A DNA stretch of 64,000 nt, taken from NCBI RefSeq assembly GCF_000429945.1, contig NZ_AUCV01000014.1, positions 62,001-126,000 of the forward strand, given 5' to 3'. Under the pieces are notes generated by a model, which was not told the DNA's origin, ran no database searches, and worked only from the letters and a program-made list of their open reading frames with translations. This DNA comes from Desulfogranum japonicum DSM 18378. GTDB lineage: Bacteria; Desulfobacterota; Desulfobulbia; Desulfobulbales; Desulfobulbaceae. Made by a program: the position numbers and the translations under genes. Shown here piece by piece: positions 41,012-50,120 of the stretch (within the stretch, counting starts at the first letter, position 1; the number at the start of each line of letters is the position of its first letter).

Positions 41012-42276
41012 CAGAGTCCTCGAAATACAATGCAGCAGTTGGTGCCGCCGAATCCAAAAGAGTTGGACAAAACAAATTCATAGGAATGGGCACGGGATTG
41101 GTTGGGAACCACATCCAGGTCGCTGAATTCCGGGTCTGGGATGTGATTGACAGTTGGCAGAACAATTCCCTGTTGCATGGCTTCTATGGAGAGAGCTGCT
41201 TCAATGGCAGCGGACGCACCGAGGGAATGCCCCACTTGTGATTTGTTGGCGGAAATCGGGATATCAGGGAGATTTTCTCCAAATACCGTGCGCAGGCATT
41301 TTACCTCAGCCGCATCCCCGGCAGGCGTGGAGGTGCCGTGGGCATTGATTGAACCGATATCCCGGGGCAGAATTTCAGCATCGTCGATGGCGTCATGCAT
41401 GGCCCGGACAATGGTTGTGGGATTGGGACGGGTAAAATGGTGGGCATCTGAGTTCCATCCTATTCCAGCTATCTCAGCCCTGGCAGTCAGGCCGTGGGCC
41501 CGGACGGCGTCTTCAGCCGCAAGAACCAGTACTCCGGCACCTTCGGCCAGCACAAATCCCTTGCGGTCAAGGCTGAAAGGGCGCGATGCCTGGGTGGGAT
41601 CTTCTGCTGCCCTGTCTTTGGGGCCTACCTTAATGGTGGCCAGCATGTTGGAAAATCCCTGGATAATCTCTGGAACCAGGCAGGTTTCCACACCACCTGC
41701 CAGCATGAAATCGCATTCACCGTCACGTATCATTCGTGCCCCCATGCCGATGGCATGGTTGCCTGATGCGCAGGCACCCTGGGGTGAAATGATGGGTCCG
41801 GTGAAGCCAAGCAGCATGCCGGCTTTACCGCCGGGAAGGTTGGCGCAGACATTGGGCAGCAGATATGGGCTGACCTTTAACGGGCCCCGGTTGACGAAGT
41901 TGTCCACAGCTATACGATAGGAGTCGGTACCATTCAGGGCGGAGCCGATCAGGCAGCCCATCTGGGGTCCGGTTTCTTCGGTTACTTCAAGCCCTGCGTG
42001 CTCCAACGCCTGCCGACACATTTCCATGGTCAGAAAAACGTAATCTGCGTTCCACAGAGACTGTTCCTTGCGGGTAACGTATGGGAGTTCAGCCGGATTC
42101 CACTCTGGGATTTCACCAACCACATTGGAGCGGCTGGGCGACTCGCAACGGGTCAGTTTTCGAAATCCTGCACGGCCGTCCCGGGCTCCCTGCCAGGTTG
42201 TGGCAAAGGTGTTTCCCAAAGCAGAAGCTGCTGCATATCCAACCACAAAAACCTTTCTATTTTTTGGCGCCTTCAT
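41011..42276 (-). CDS. Beta-ketoacyl-ACP synthase (FabF/KAS II type), KS 1
   Basis: 421 residues of thiolase fold. The catalytic triad is complete: Cys169 (QGACASGNHA), His313 (INAHGTSTPAGD) and His350 (NKSQVGHSLGA, with Lys345). AGIGWNSDAHHFTRPNP is the usual KAS II segment. ACAGGAAAAC precedes the ATG. It elongates acyl-ACP with malonyl-ACP. It lies 13 bp after a second, clearly related ketosynthase gene. Because both have the active Cys this pair is not a KS/chain-length-factor pair of the type II PKS kind, so the two likely act at different chain lengths or on different substrates. Confidence 0.94.
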   Translation of the reverse strand: MKAPKNRKVFVVGYAAASALGNTFATTWQGARDGRAGFRKLTRCESPSRSNVVGEIPEWNPAELPYVTRKEQSLWNADYVFLTMEMCRQALEHAGLEVTEETGPQMGCLIGSALNGTDSYRIAVDNFVNRGPLKVSPYLLPNVCANLPGGKAGMLLGFTGPIISPQGACASGNHAIGMGARMIRDGECDFMLAGGVETCLVPEIIQGFSNMLATIKVGPKDRAAEDPTQASRPFSLDRKGFVLAEGAGVLVLAAEDAVRAHGLTARAEIAGIGWNSDAHHFTRPNPTTIVRAMHDAIDDAEILPRDIGSINAHGTSTPAGDAAEVKCLRTVFGENLPDIPISANKSQVGHSLGASAAIEAALSIEAMQQGIVLPTVNHIPDPEFSDLDVVPNQSRAHSYEFVLSNSFGFGGTNCCIVFRGL

Positions 42277-42289
42277 GTTTTCCTGTTAC

Positions 42290-43540
42290 TTAAACTGCTC
42301 TCCTGAAAACGGCGCAGGCATTACAACCACCGAATCCAAATGCATTTTTGAGTACAAAGTCCTGATCTATGTGCCGCTTTCCTGTGGCAATACAGTCTAA
42401 GGCAATAGCGGGATCAGGGGTATAGTTAATGGTTGGAGGAACGAGACCTTGTTCCATTCCCTGTAGCGCAAAGATACTCTCAATGGCGCTTGAGGCTCCC
42501 ATGGCATGGCCAATGAGAGACTTGTTGGCGCTGACCGGCGGAAGTTTACCCTTAAAGACAGTCTGCATGGCCTCAAATTCCACCTGGTCTCCTATTTTGG
42601 TGGATGCTGCGTGGGCATTGACCACATCAATGTCCTGGGGTTGAATCGCCGCCTGATCCAGGGCATTCTGCATACACCGGCTGACCGTAGGCAGGTGTGG
42701 GGCCACAAAATGGTGAGCGTCAGAGGTCATCCCCCAGCCTGCAAGCTCTGTGGCATAGGAGAGTCCATGGGCATGGGCAAATTCCCTGGTTGCCAGAATG
42801 ATGGCCGCAGCTCCTTCTGAGACAACAAAACCGCGGCGGTTGCTGGAAAAAGGCCTGCTTGCCGCTTCCGGAGGGCCATCTGCCTGACCATCCTTTGGGG
42901 TATAGATACCGTTCATGGTGTAAAAGCCTGCAAGTATTGGCTCAACCAGAGCAAAATCAACAGCCCCGCATATGGCGATGTCCGCAACGCCCTGGGCCAG
43001 GAACATGGCTCCGATAATAACAGAAGTCAGGCCTGTAGCGCACGCGGAAATGGTGGAAGTAATGGGCCCCTGTGCTCCGGTGGCAATGGCAATTTTACCA
43101 CCGATCATGTTAATGCATGAATTGGGGTTGGCGTAAGGGTGGGGAAGCTTGTTTTCCGTCTGCAGGCGCCGGTCTGCCTTGAGAACAGCATCCAGTCCGC
43201 CAATGGCTGAACTATAGGTGAGGGCGGTTCTTGGGGCTATGTCCGGCGTGATTTCCACACCGCTTCGTTCCAGGGCACGAACAGCTGTGAGCAGAGAATG
43301 GCTGAATACCGGCGAACTCCATGCCGCCCGGTGCCGGGCAGAAAGAAAGGGATAGTCTTTCTGGGTAATATCCGCAACCTGGCCGGCAATATTGACCGGA
43401 AAATCCTGGGGCAAAGGGAAGCGGGTCAGGGGACCGATACCACTTCTACCAAGAAGGGCGTTCTGCCATTGTTCTTCAATTTCTGTTCCAAGGGGAGAAA
43501 CAGCATCATAGCCGATAATAACGGCGTCTTTATCATACAT
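42290..43540 (-). CDS. Beta-ketoacyl-ACP synthase (FabF/KAS II type), KS 2
   Basis: 416 residues; active-site Cys167 (STISACATGLTS), His310 (VVNAHAASTKIGD) and His345 (NKSLIGHAMGA). It is related to KS 1 but with AASTK in place of the GTSTP after the first His, a change that often marks specialised ketosynthases. The N-terminus DAVIIGYDAVSPLG is normal. It sits between KS 1 and the tandem radical SAM genes, all on one strand with 11-13 bp gaps, so a single transcript is likely. Confidence 0.92.
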   Translation of the reverse strand: MYDKDAVIIGYDAVSPLGTEIEEQWQNALLGRSGIGPLTRFPLPQDFPVNIAGQVADITQKDYPFLSARHRAAWSSPVFSHSLLTAVRALERSGVEITPDIAPRTALTYSSAIGGLDAVLKADRRLQTENKLPHPYANPNSCINMIGGKIAIATGAQGPITSTISACATGLTSVIIGAMFLAQGVADIAICGAVDFALVEPILAGFYTMNGIYTPKDGQADGPPEAASRPFSSNRRGFVVSEGAAAIILATREFAHAHGLSYATELAGWGMTSDAHHFVAPHLPTVSRCMQNALDQAAIQPQDIDVVNAHAASTKIGDQVEFEAMQTVFKGKLPPVSANKSLIGHAMGASSAIESIFALQGMEQGLVPPTINYTPDPAIALDCIATGKRHIDQDFVLKNAFGFGGCNACAVFRRAV

Positions 43541-43551
43541 CTGTACTGCGA

Positions 43552-44550
43552 TTACCAGGGAATAAACTGATACAGCTTGGCAAACATCTCGTAGACTTCA
43601 ATCCAGTTTTGCAAATCCTGAGCTGTTTTGATATGGGCGCGTTTATTAACCATTACCCAGCTCATGTGCGCTGCGCCGTCCTTACAGGTGGAACAATCCC
43701 TGGTTTCCGAGGTGCAGCACCTGTGCATGGTTTCCAGATCCGAAGACCATCTGATAAAGTTGGTCAGACGTTTGGGGCGGGGGGTGCGTTTATCAAGGGG
43801 ATCGGTGACCGAAGGACACTCCTGCCAGCCAAAGGGGCGACCAAGCATGGTGCCGGTGGTGATCACCTGGTGATAATATTTGGATGAGATAACCGTTTCA
43901 GGATAGGCATCCAGCATGGCGTCCATCTCCTGACGAACTGCAACGAGTTCTTCTGGTTTCCAGGAAAAACCATCAACACCTTCATCATTTGAGAGGAGCT
44001 GCATGTGAACTTTTAGTCCCACATCCTTGATTTTTTGTACAATCTGTTCAGATTTTCCCAGCTGCTTTGGCGTGATGGTGTACAGGTAGTAGGCATGGGG
44101 GTCGCCGGCATAATTCGCGCTGGAAATTGCAAAAGTGTCTTTTCCCCGCAGGGTTTTTTCATCTTTGTCGTCTCCCCACAAAGAGATGCCCACCATCATA
44201 TCGGGGAAACGATCCCTGGGCACCTTGATTAGTCCGTTGGTGGCGCAGAACGTAGGCAACCTTTTGTAAAACGCCTCTATGCGATCAAGGCAGAGTGTGG
44301 GTTCACCTCCGATAAGGATAGCGAGATTAACCCCGCGCTCCTGCTCTTTTTGTACAAATGCATGCCACTTTTCTATATCGGTTTCCTCACTGGCGACTTC
44401 ATGTTCGCCAGAAGAGAAAAAAAAGCACCCTTTGCATCTGAGGTTACACCTATTGGTAACATCGTAGATGGAACTGCGGATATTGAGCTTTGAAATTTTT
44501 TTATAGCGTTCGTACCAATGGCTATCAAGAAGGGAACTGACGGTTATCAT
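43552..44550 (-). CDS. Radical SAM enzyme, tandem copy A
   Basis: 332 residues. The radical SAM cluster motif is C35-x3-C39-x2-C42 in YDVTNRCNLRCKGCFFF. LIGGEPTL is the SAM-binding GGE motif. The C-terminal third has a Cys group CCTSETRDCSTCK (near 276-288) that could hold an auxiliary iron-sulfur cluster, but the layout is not a full SPASM domain. It is paralogous to the next gene upstream (YDMTSRCNIKCDGC; CCVPDTDCDDC), with the same order of motifs. The substrate is unknown. Placed between ketosynthases and an ACP, it most likely acts on an ACP-bound acyl chain. The N-terminal about 30 residues are polar and may contact the ACP. Confidence 0.87.
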   Translation of the reverse strand: MITVSSLLDSHWYERYKKISKLNIRSSIYDVTNRCNLRCKGCFFFSSGEHEVASEETDIEKWHAFVQKEQERGVNLAILIGGEPTLCLDRIEAFYKRLPTFCATNGLIKVPRDRFPDMMVGISLWGDDKDEKTLRGKDTFAISSANYAGDPHAYYLYTITPKQLGKSEQIVQKIKDVGLKVHMQLLSNDEGVDGFSWKPEELVAVRQEMDAMLDAYPETVISSKYYHQVITTGTMLGRPFGWQECPSVTDPLDKRTPRPKRLTNFIRWSSDLETMHRCCTSETRDCSTCKDGAAHMSWVMVNKRAHIKTAQDLQNWIEVYEMFAKLYQFIPW

Positions 44551-44556
44551 AATTAA

Positions 44557-45612
44557 CTAAGCACTTGGAGGCGGAGTAATGAAATGATCGCAGAGGTTCT
44601 GGCCTTTTTCGTAACCTCGGACCCATACCGCCAGATAGGTGTCTACGTAATCAAGCCAGGCGGAAAATGTATCCGGGTCTGTTGCGTGTCTGTACATGCG
44701 GGCAGTCACCACAGCACTGCCTGCTGCATAATGCCGGCAGTCATCACAATCAGTATCCGGTACGCAGCAGGCCGCTTCACGATCCCATTGGAGATCTGTT
44801 CTGTATTGCCTGAAAGAACGGCCCAGTCCAATGTCTGTAGATGGATTTCGACGGGGATAGGGGCAGGAGAAAAGATCGTGCAGCCCTTTTGGGTGGGTAT
44901 GGGAGACGATATTGTATTTGGAAAACAGCACATGTTGCGGGTAGCTGGTCAATAGTGCATCCATGGCTTCCCTGGTTTTGAGCAGGGAAGCGGAGTCGTG
45001 GCACAGGGGACCTGTATAGCCTACCGGAGCAGAGAACATGTTAAAGGTGATTTTCATGTCCTGGTCTGCAACCTGCTTGACGACTTCGGCAGCCTCTTCA
45101 ATATTATTGGGAGTAAAGGTGTAAACAAAGACAGCCCTGGGGTCATCCTTGTAATTGTTCATCTGCCTGGCCAGCATATCCGGTGCCTTACGAACAGCGA
45201 GACTGGTCTGATCGTTTCCCCATACAGAAATATGGATCTGGTAGTCTATCTCTCGCGGGATGGGCTTTAAGCCGTTTGTAGCTATGGCCCCGAGGGGCAT
45301 GACATCAAAACAGACCTGACACAGTTCTGGAACCAGTGCCGGTTCAGCACCGGCAAGGACCACAAAGGTTATGCCTCGTTCTTTTTCCGACTCCATCAGA
45401 CCTCGCCAGTATTCGGGACTGGTGTTGGCAGTTGCAAACTGCTTTTCGCCGGCATAATAGTAACAGCCATCGCATTTGATGTTGCAGCGACTGGTCATGT
45501 CGTAGGTGGATTCACGGAGGAAAAAATAGCGGCGTACCTTTTCCCAGCGTTCTCTGATTTTCGGATCAGCAATGATATCAGAGAATTTGAAGGCCTGCTT
45601 TGGTGCTGTCAT
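44557..45612 (-). CDS. Radical SAM enzyme, tandem copy B
   Basis: 351 residues; C43-x3-C47-x2-C50 in YDMTSRCNIKCDGCYYY. The SAM-binding position reads VVLAGAEPAL, where GGE is altered to GAE. The C-terminal Cys group CCVPDTDCDDC (near 297-307) again suggests an auxiliary cluster. Its ATG follows the stop of the ACP gene with no gap (TAAATG), so enzyme and ACP are translationally coupled, a strong hint of a carrier-bound substrate. The seven-base gap to copy A also supports a complex of the two. The altered GAE motif could weaken SAM binding, and one copy may be the catalyst while the other has a structural or second-step role. Confidence 0.87.
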   Translation of the reverse strand: MTAPKQAFKFSDIIADPKIRERWEKVRRYFFLRESTYDMTSRCNIKCDGCYYYAGEKQFATANTSPEYWRGLMESEKERGITFVVLAGAEPALVPELCQVCFDVMPLGAIATNGLKPIPREIDYQIHISVWGNDQTSLAVRKAPDMLARQMNNYKDDPRAVFVYTFTPNNIEEAAEVVKQVADQDMKITFNMFSAPVGYTGPLCHDSASLLKTREAMDALLTSYPQHVLFSKYNIVSHTHPKGLHDLFSCPYPRRNPSTDIGLGRSFRQYRTDLQWDREAACCVPDTDCDDCRHYAAGSAVVTARMYRHATDPDTFSAWLDYVDTYLAVWVRGYEKGQNLCDHFITPPPSA

Positions 45613-45879
45613 TTACTCGTTTTCGCTTTGTTTTTCGATAATGTATTCCGCAATGATTTTCACGGTGGTGAGGCGTGGATAGTCATCTTCATCAATCCGT
45701 ATGCCATATTCATCCCGCAATACCAGGGCAACCGTGGCAAGGTCCATAGAGTCTATACCCACTTCATCCACCAGGTCCAGATCGGGATCAAAGGTTTCCG
45801 GGGTGACATCTTCAAGTTTCAACTCGTCAATGATGATTTCTGCGATTCGTTGAATTGTCTGTTGTATATCTGTACTCAT
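45613..45879 (-). CDS. Acyl carrier protein (ACP 2)
   Basis: 88 residues with EVGIDSMDLATVALVLRDEYG; the phosphopantetheine Ser is residue 44. It has the usual acidic four-helix pattern. It is directly coupled to radical SAM copy B. The DLATVALVLRDEYGI helix after the Ser is close to ACPs of APE and PUFA-type systems. It is likely the carrier for the elongation module formed by KS 1/KS 2, the dehydratases and the tandem radical SAM enzymes. Confidence 0.9.
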   Translation of the reverse strand: MSTDIQQTIQRIAEIIIDELKLEDVTPETFDPDLDLVDEVGIDSMDLATVALVLRDEYGIRIDEDDYPRLTTVKIIAEYIIEKQSENE

Positions 45880-45950
45880 AAAAAATTGTCGTATGCTGTT
45901 CTGAAGGGGTGGTTACCCTGGCTACTGTTTTTGTGATAACACAGCCACCT

Positions 45951-46265
45951 TCAGTTATTGGTAAAATACATCTTGCCGGAGCAGACCTCTTCAGCTCCGC
46001 AGGTTATCATAAAGCGGTATTGCTGGCACCTTTTCTCGCAGGTGATCCGAATATCCAGGTGGTCCTTTGGTCTCACCGTTTTTCTGAATTTCACCCGGCT
46101 CATCCCTGTCATGTGGATGTTCTGCTGTTCGGAACCTGCGACAATATCAGCAACCATTTTCAATTGAACGATACCCGGAAGAATGGGATCGCCGGGGAAG
46201 TGCCCCTGAAACCATGGCAGGTCCGGAGAGATGGTGACTGATGAGGTTAAATCGGTTGCTGTCAT
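45951..46265 (-). CDS. ApeI-like 3-hydroxyacyl-ACP dehydratase (small hotdog)
   Basis: 104 residues. FQGHFPGDPILPGIVQLKMVADI (about 19-41) is the FabZ-like active-site region with catalytic His (GHFPG). The FabZ Glu position is occupied by Lys/Leu (PGIVQLK), a difference shared, as I recall, with ApeI proteins of aryl-polyene loci. It dehydrates 3-hydroxyacyl-ACP, probably as a dimer or with the ApeP-like protein. The gap to ACP 2 is 71 bp. The 220 bp before it, up to the GDYXXLXY gene, hold no gene I can support. Confidence 0.83.
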   Translation of the reverse strand: MTATDLTSSVTISPDLPWFQGHFPGDPILPGIVQLKMVADIVAGSEQQNIHMTGMSRVKFRKTVRPKDHLDIRITCEKRCQQYRFMITCGAEEVCSGKMYFTNN

Positions 46266-46486
46266 TGTACTGGTATCCGAGCATTAGCCTTGCAGGAGAG
46301 TATTTCCAGCTTTGCAAGGTGATGCAAAACAATAATTTCAAGATGGACAACATACCACCAGATTTAAAAAACTCAATATATAGATATCCATTGTCATTCT
46401 GTAGCTGAACATTACGTTCTGCTATACCTGTACCTTGCAGATTTGCAGTCACCTGTTGTGTGAGTAAAACAGGTTGATATGATTGG

Positions 46487-47008
46487 TTATTTCTCTGGTT
46501 CCAGTTTGTTCAGGTCATTATCGTACATTGCTACCAACAACAACTTACCCTTTTTATCCACCCGAAACTGTCCGTATCGGGCAGGTTGATAATATTTGCC
46601 ATGGCCTTCCTGGAAAAAGTAGGCGTTTGTGGCAAATTTTACCAAACCGTTACGAATACGGTAGTATAAAAGAATTTCATTGCCGGAAAGAGGCTGACCT
46701 GTATAAAGGCTCTTGAATGTACAGATTTTCTGTTCATCCAGGCTGGCTACCACGAAACCGTCAGAAGATGTAACGTCATGCTTCATGTTTTTGCGATCTT
46801 TGCTGTTTATACGGGATCTAGACACTTCGTCTGCCAACCGGAAACGCAAAGCCATATAGTCTCCCTGCATAAGAGAGCGTGGATCAACAGGAGCCAGCTC
46901 AAGGTAGACTATTCTTCCATCAGTCAGATGGTTCTCTTTGCAAACAATGGACCAATTTACAAGGATCAAGATAAGGATCAGCGAGCCGAGAGCGATTTTT
47001 TTATGCAT
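46487..47008 (-). CDS. GDYXXLXY-domain membrane-anchored protein
   Basis: 173 residues. An N-terminal TM (ALGSLILILILVNWSIV) is followed by a soluble, probably periplasmic domain with LMQGDYMALRF, the GDYxxLxY signature (PF14345), and DGRIVYLELAPVDPRSL before it, which is usual for the family. The function of the family is unknown. It is the last of a three-gene set with DUF4401 and DUF2157 membrane proteins; stop and start are one base apart (TAACATG). The same trio occurs widely in Proteobacteria outside any lipid locus, so its presence here looks like an insertion or recruitment into the transcript. Confidence 0.85.
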   Translation of the reverse strand: MHKKIALGSLILILILVNWSIVCKENHLTDGRIVYLELAPVDPRSLMQGDYMALRFRLADEVSRSRINSKDRKNMKHDVTSSDGFVVASLDEQKICTFKSLYTGQPLSGNEILLYYRIRNGLVKFATNAYFFQEGHGKYYQPARYGQFRVDKKGKLLLVAMYDNDLNKLEPEK

Positions 47009-47009
47009 G

Positions 47010-48068
47010 TTACGCCTCGTTATGTGTGGGGATGATGTATTGCATTACCCACCGGACAAAAAGCAGAATGAGACCTGTGACGAGCAGGGATTGGGATTTG
47101 GCCAGTAATGTGGTGTCCAGCAGGTAATAGTATGAAGAAATGTAAAAAAGAAGAGATGCGATCCCCAAACCGAAGAGAATGCGATTTGCCCCTAAAAAAC
47201 CGAAAACAATAATCACCATTCCAACGGTAATTCCCTGAACATTTAACGATACCAAACTGATGAGCAGGGTAGCCAGCAAGGTCGTCATTGACAGCCGGCT
47301 TTTCAATGGCTGACCATATCTGTGTAAGACTCTCCATGCCACATAGATTGTAACTACTCCGATAAGGGCTTCTCCGAGCCAGGGATGGGACAAGGCTGCA
47401 TGTTTTGCCAGCAGTTCATGGCCAAAGCTTCTATACCCGAACAGGCTCAGTGCCTTGTGAGATACAAGGGCAAGGACCAGTCCATATCCTATGGCTCTGA
47501 TTTGCGGCATCAGTTGTGGATAACGGAATTCGTTGAGCCAGCACCAGGATGCAGCGAAGAGGAGTATTCCGCCAATTACATCGGGAATTTGCATCTCATA
47601 CAGAGCCATTGCCAAAGCTACGGAAGCAGCAATGGTGGAAAAGACGCGATGAATAAAACTGCGCATCAGTACCACCAGAACAGCTTGAAGAGCGACGAGC
47701 AGTAGCCATGCCATCACTTTATTATGGTCGGAAAAGTCAAATATGGCGAATGCAAGCAATACCTGCCCGGCCATACTTGTGGCCAGCCCTGTATGTTCAA
47801 CGAATTCGTTGACAGAGAGACGCAGCTGGACAAAAGCCCCAACGATCATGAGTGCCCCGACTATACAGGCCACCTCGCTGTTTCTAAAAACTGAAGCAAA
47901 GGCTGTTCCGATAAAGCCAAGAATGAAGAGCGCTGCCAGCCAACCGGAAAATGCTAAAAGCACCTTCACATACCAGGGGGCATCCGGAGCTTTATGTTCA
48001 GGCTGTTTTCCCTGAACGATTCCGTGTTTTTGCAGTAGCGTCCATGTCTGATTGGTTGATTTATTCAT
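47010..48068 (-). CDS. DUF4401 multi-TM membrane protein
   Basis: 352 residues from ATG 48068, which overlaps the DUF2157 stop by four bases (ATGA). The open frame upstream is shadow. There are about ten hydrophobic helices (for example VLLAFSGWLAALFILGFIGTAF and LLATLLISLVSLNVQGITVGM). It is matched to DUF4401 by pattern and by its fixed position between DUF2157 and GDYXXLXY genes. The function is unknown; the trio is thought to form an inner-membrane complex. Nothing in the sequence suggests an enzyme. Confidence 0.8.
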   Translation of the reverse strand: MNKSTNQTWTLLQKHGIVQGKQPEHKAPDAPWYVKVLLAFSGWLAALFILGFIGTAFASVFRNSEVACIVGALMIVGAFVQLRLSVNEFVEHTGLATSMAGQVLLAFAIFDFSDHNKVMAWLLLVALQAVLVVLMRSFIHRVFSTIAASVALAMALYEMQIPDVIGGILLFAASWCWLNEFRYPQLMPQIRAIGYGLVLALVSHKALSLFGYRSFGHELLAKHAALSHPWLGEALIGVVTIYVAWRVLHRYGQPLKSRLSMTTLLATLLISLVSLNVQGITVGMVIIVFGFLGANRILFGLGIASLLFYISSYYYLLDTTLLAKSQSLLVTGLILLFVRWVMQYIIPTHNEA

Positions 48069-49036
48069 GAGAGACACTCCTGATGAACCTTTTTCAGCCA
48101 TAACGCCGATCCACTGCCCATACCTATGACAATCAATGCCAGCAGCAGAAAAGCGGCCGGTTCCATATGGGTCAGCATATGTTTGCCAAGGAAAGAAACA
48201 GTTATTGTTATTACGGATAGACAGCAACCGGCGAGCATAAAAATATCCCGTTTAAGTTTCCGGTAAATATAATACATGGCGGCCAGCCAAATCACCCATA
48301 CCAGGGCTGGATAGACGTTAACTTCTCGATAGTCAAAGATTGAAATCAGGACCAGCCAGGTTAAGGGAACACCGGAACTGAGGGCAAGGAGGCGGATGGC
48401 CCAGCTTTCCGAGAGCCAGTTCCAGATTTTTGCCAGGAACTGCCATGCAATAAAGGCAAGCGTGTTAAAGAGAAAAACGATCCATAACAGGGTGTACTCG
48501 GATCCGAAGACAAACCAGAATATGCCCCTGAATGTCAAATAATATAGAGTAATGGAGGTATTCATGAGGGCAATCCAGACGACCCAGAGAACTGAAAAAC
48601 GTCCGATTACAGCCCAGGGCAACATCAAAAGACCCCAGTTGAAAAACAGCTGCCAGGGATCTGCACCTGTTTGGTAGGTTTGACCGTATAAGGCCAGCAA
48701 TACCCCCAGGGAGAGCGTTGCGCCCAGAAGGGATACCTTGCTTGCCATGGTGTCTACCTTAAGTTTACAGTACGCGACAATGGTCAGCACAAGGCATGCT
48801 TCCACCAGTCCGAATTTGGCCAACCGGCCTAAATCTTTCCAGTTATAGGCGATGAAGAAGAGAAGGGCAAATGCCAGTGCCAGTCCGCCCAGCCAGAGCA
48901 GGAGATGGTCGATGAACGTTCTCCAGTTTTTACCGTTGGGTTTGACCTTTGCAAGGGTAAGGGCATCGTCAATGTTCTCTGGTGGAATGAATCCCTGCTC
49001 GATAATGTCGATCAATTGCCTGCGAGGTGTACTCAT
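48065..49036 (-). CDS. DUF2157 multi-TM membrane protein
   Basis: 323 residues from ATG 49036, with GAGAGGA about 8 bp upstream; an upstream GTG would add seven residues. A short cytoplasmic N-terminal helix (STPRRQLIDIIEQGFIPPENIDDALTLA) is followed by about nine TM helices, beginning LLLWLGGLALAFALLFFIAYNW, the conserved DUF2157 core. The function is unknown. It is the first gene of the DUF2157-DUF4401-GDYXXLXY trio. The 39 bp to the SPASM radical SAM stop upstream are compatible with read-through from the lipid locus. Confidence 0.84.
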   Translation of the reverse strand: MSTPRRQLIDIIEQGFIPPENIDDALTLAKVKPNGKNWRTFIDHLLLWLGGLALAFALLFFIAYNWKDLGRLAKFGLVEACLVLTIVAYCKLKVDTMASKVSLLGATLSLGVLLALYGQTYQTGADPWQLFFNWGLLMLPWAVIGRFSVLWVVWIALMNTSITLYYLTFRGIFWFVFGSEYTLLWIVFLFNTLAFIAWQFLAKIWNWLSESWAIRLLALSSGVPLTWLVLISIFDYREVNVYPALVWVIWLAAMYYIYRKLKRDIFMLAGCCLSVITITVSFLGKHMLTHMEPAAFLLLALIVIGMGSGSALWLKKVHQECLS

Positions 49037-49075
49037 GGGGGTGTTCCTCTCTGTCACTCCATGTAGCTCTGAAGA

Positions 49076-50101
49076 CTAGCCCGAATTTCTCCAACAGGTG
49101 GGATCTGAGGCAAGATAGTCACCGGTCAGCTGGTAGGCAGCTCCGCGACATCCATAACATTCAGCTGCTTTTTCACAGTTTCTGCATGGTCCTTTTATCA
49201 GTTCCCGGTAGTTTTTCAGATTTTGAATGATTTCGCTGTTTTTAAGAATGTCTGCCAGCGTGCGGGTTCGAATATTCCCCACAGGGATGGTAACCCCGAC
49301 ACAGGGCATGACATCGCCGGTGGAGGTTACAACACAGGATACCTGGTGCCGCATGCATTTGTTACCCACCAGTGGGGGCTGAGGGTCCCAGTTCCGGCCG
49401 AACATGTTCGTATCAATGGTGGCAAGCTGCAGAAACAGTTTCTGCAGTTCTGAGGATTTTACATGGAGCCAGGTATTTTTCATACCATTGGCCTGGGGAG
49501 TGAGTACCTCAAAATAGGGTTCAATTTGCATCTCCCTGAGCCATTGCCACATGGCTGGGAGTTCATCGATATTTTGACGGCAGATAATTGTGCTGATGGC
49601 CAGAAAGCGTTCCTTGGCCGGGTAACCGGCGGCCTGTAAATGGCTCAGGGCTTGCAAAATAAGCTGGTAGGCTCCTTTTTTCCCTGCCAGGTGATCTTGG
49701 ATCTCTGAATTTCTGGAGTTGAGCTTTAAGGCAACCCGAACATTCTTGCTGGCCAGGAGAAATGCCAGCTGCTGGTCGATGCCAGAGCCATTGGTGAACA
49801 TTTCCACAGTCAGACCTTCCCGACTGAGGAACTCGAGCATCTCCGGCAAATGGGGATAAATGGAAGGCTCTCCTCCCAGAATGATAATCTTTCTGGCACC
49901 CAGCTGTTTTGCCTGCAGGATGGTTTCCTTGATTTCTGCACGCGAGAGTTCTGAGTGAGGCGCGGGCTGACCTTCAACATAACAGTACGAGCAACGGAAA
50001 TTGCATACCCTGCTGAACTCAATTTCCATGGAGAGCAGTCTATCGCTCTGAACAGCCTCCCGAACTTCACTGTCGGTGAATTCCAGGTTATAGAATTGCA
50101 T
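49076..50101 (-). CDS. Radical SAM/SPASM-type enzyme
   Basis: 341 residues. The radical SAM motif is C33-x3-C37-x2-C40 (EFSRVCNFRCSYCYVEG), with GGEPSIY as SAM-binding motif. The C-terminal auxiliary-cluster region has NKCMRHQVSCVV, DVMPCVG and GPCRNCEKAAECYGCRGAAY...C, a full SPASM/twitch pattern. SPASM enzymes mostly modify peptides, but some act on small molecules, carbohydrates or amino-sugar groups. Here, with no precursor peptide nearby, a lipid or starter-unit substrate is possible. GGAAGGA lies 8 bp before the ATG. The MITE-like element sits just upstream (50121-50278), between this gene and the B12-type radical SAM gene, so a promoter or processing site may be there. Confidence 0.88.
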   Translation of the reverse strand: MQFYNLEFTDSEVREAVQSDRLLSMEIEFSRVCNFRCSYCYVEGQPAPHSELSRAEIKETILQAKQLGARKIIILGGEPSIYPHLPEMLEFLSREGLTVEMFTNGSGIDQQLAFLLASKNVRVALKLNSRNSEIQDHLAGKKGAYQLILQALSHLQAAGYPAKERFLAISTIICRQNIDELPAMWQWLREMQIEPYFEVLTPQANGMKNTWLHVKSSELQKLFLQLATIDTNMFGRNWDPQPPLVGNKCMRHQVSCVVTSTGDVMPCVGVTIPVGNIRTRTLADILKNSEIIQNLKNYRELIKGPCRNCEKAAECYGCRGAAYQLTGDYLASDPTCWRNSG

Positions 50102-50120
50102 TAGTTCAATATCCTTCCAG

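Noticed and set aside
41011-43540. KS 1 and KS 2 as a type II PKS ketosynthase/chain-length-factor pair
   Set aside because: Both proteins keep the active-site Cys (169 and 167) and both His residues; a chain-length factor would lack the Cys.
46147-46452. Minus-strand open frame before the ApeI-like gene
   Set aside because: Most of it overlaps the ApeI-like gene in another frame and the unique part has no start signal or domain pattern.
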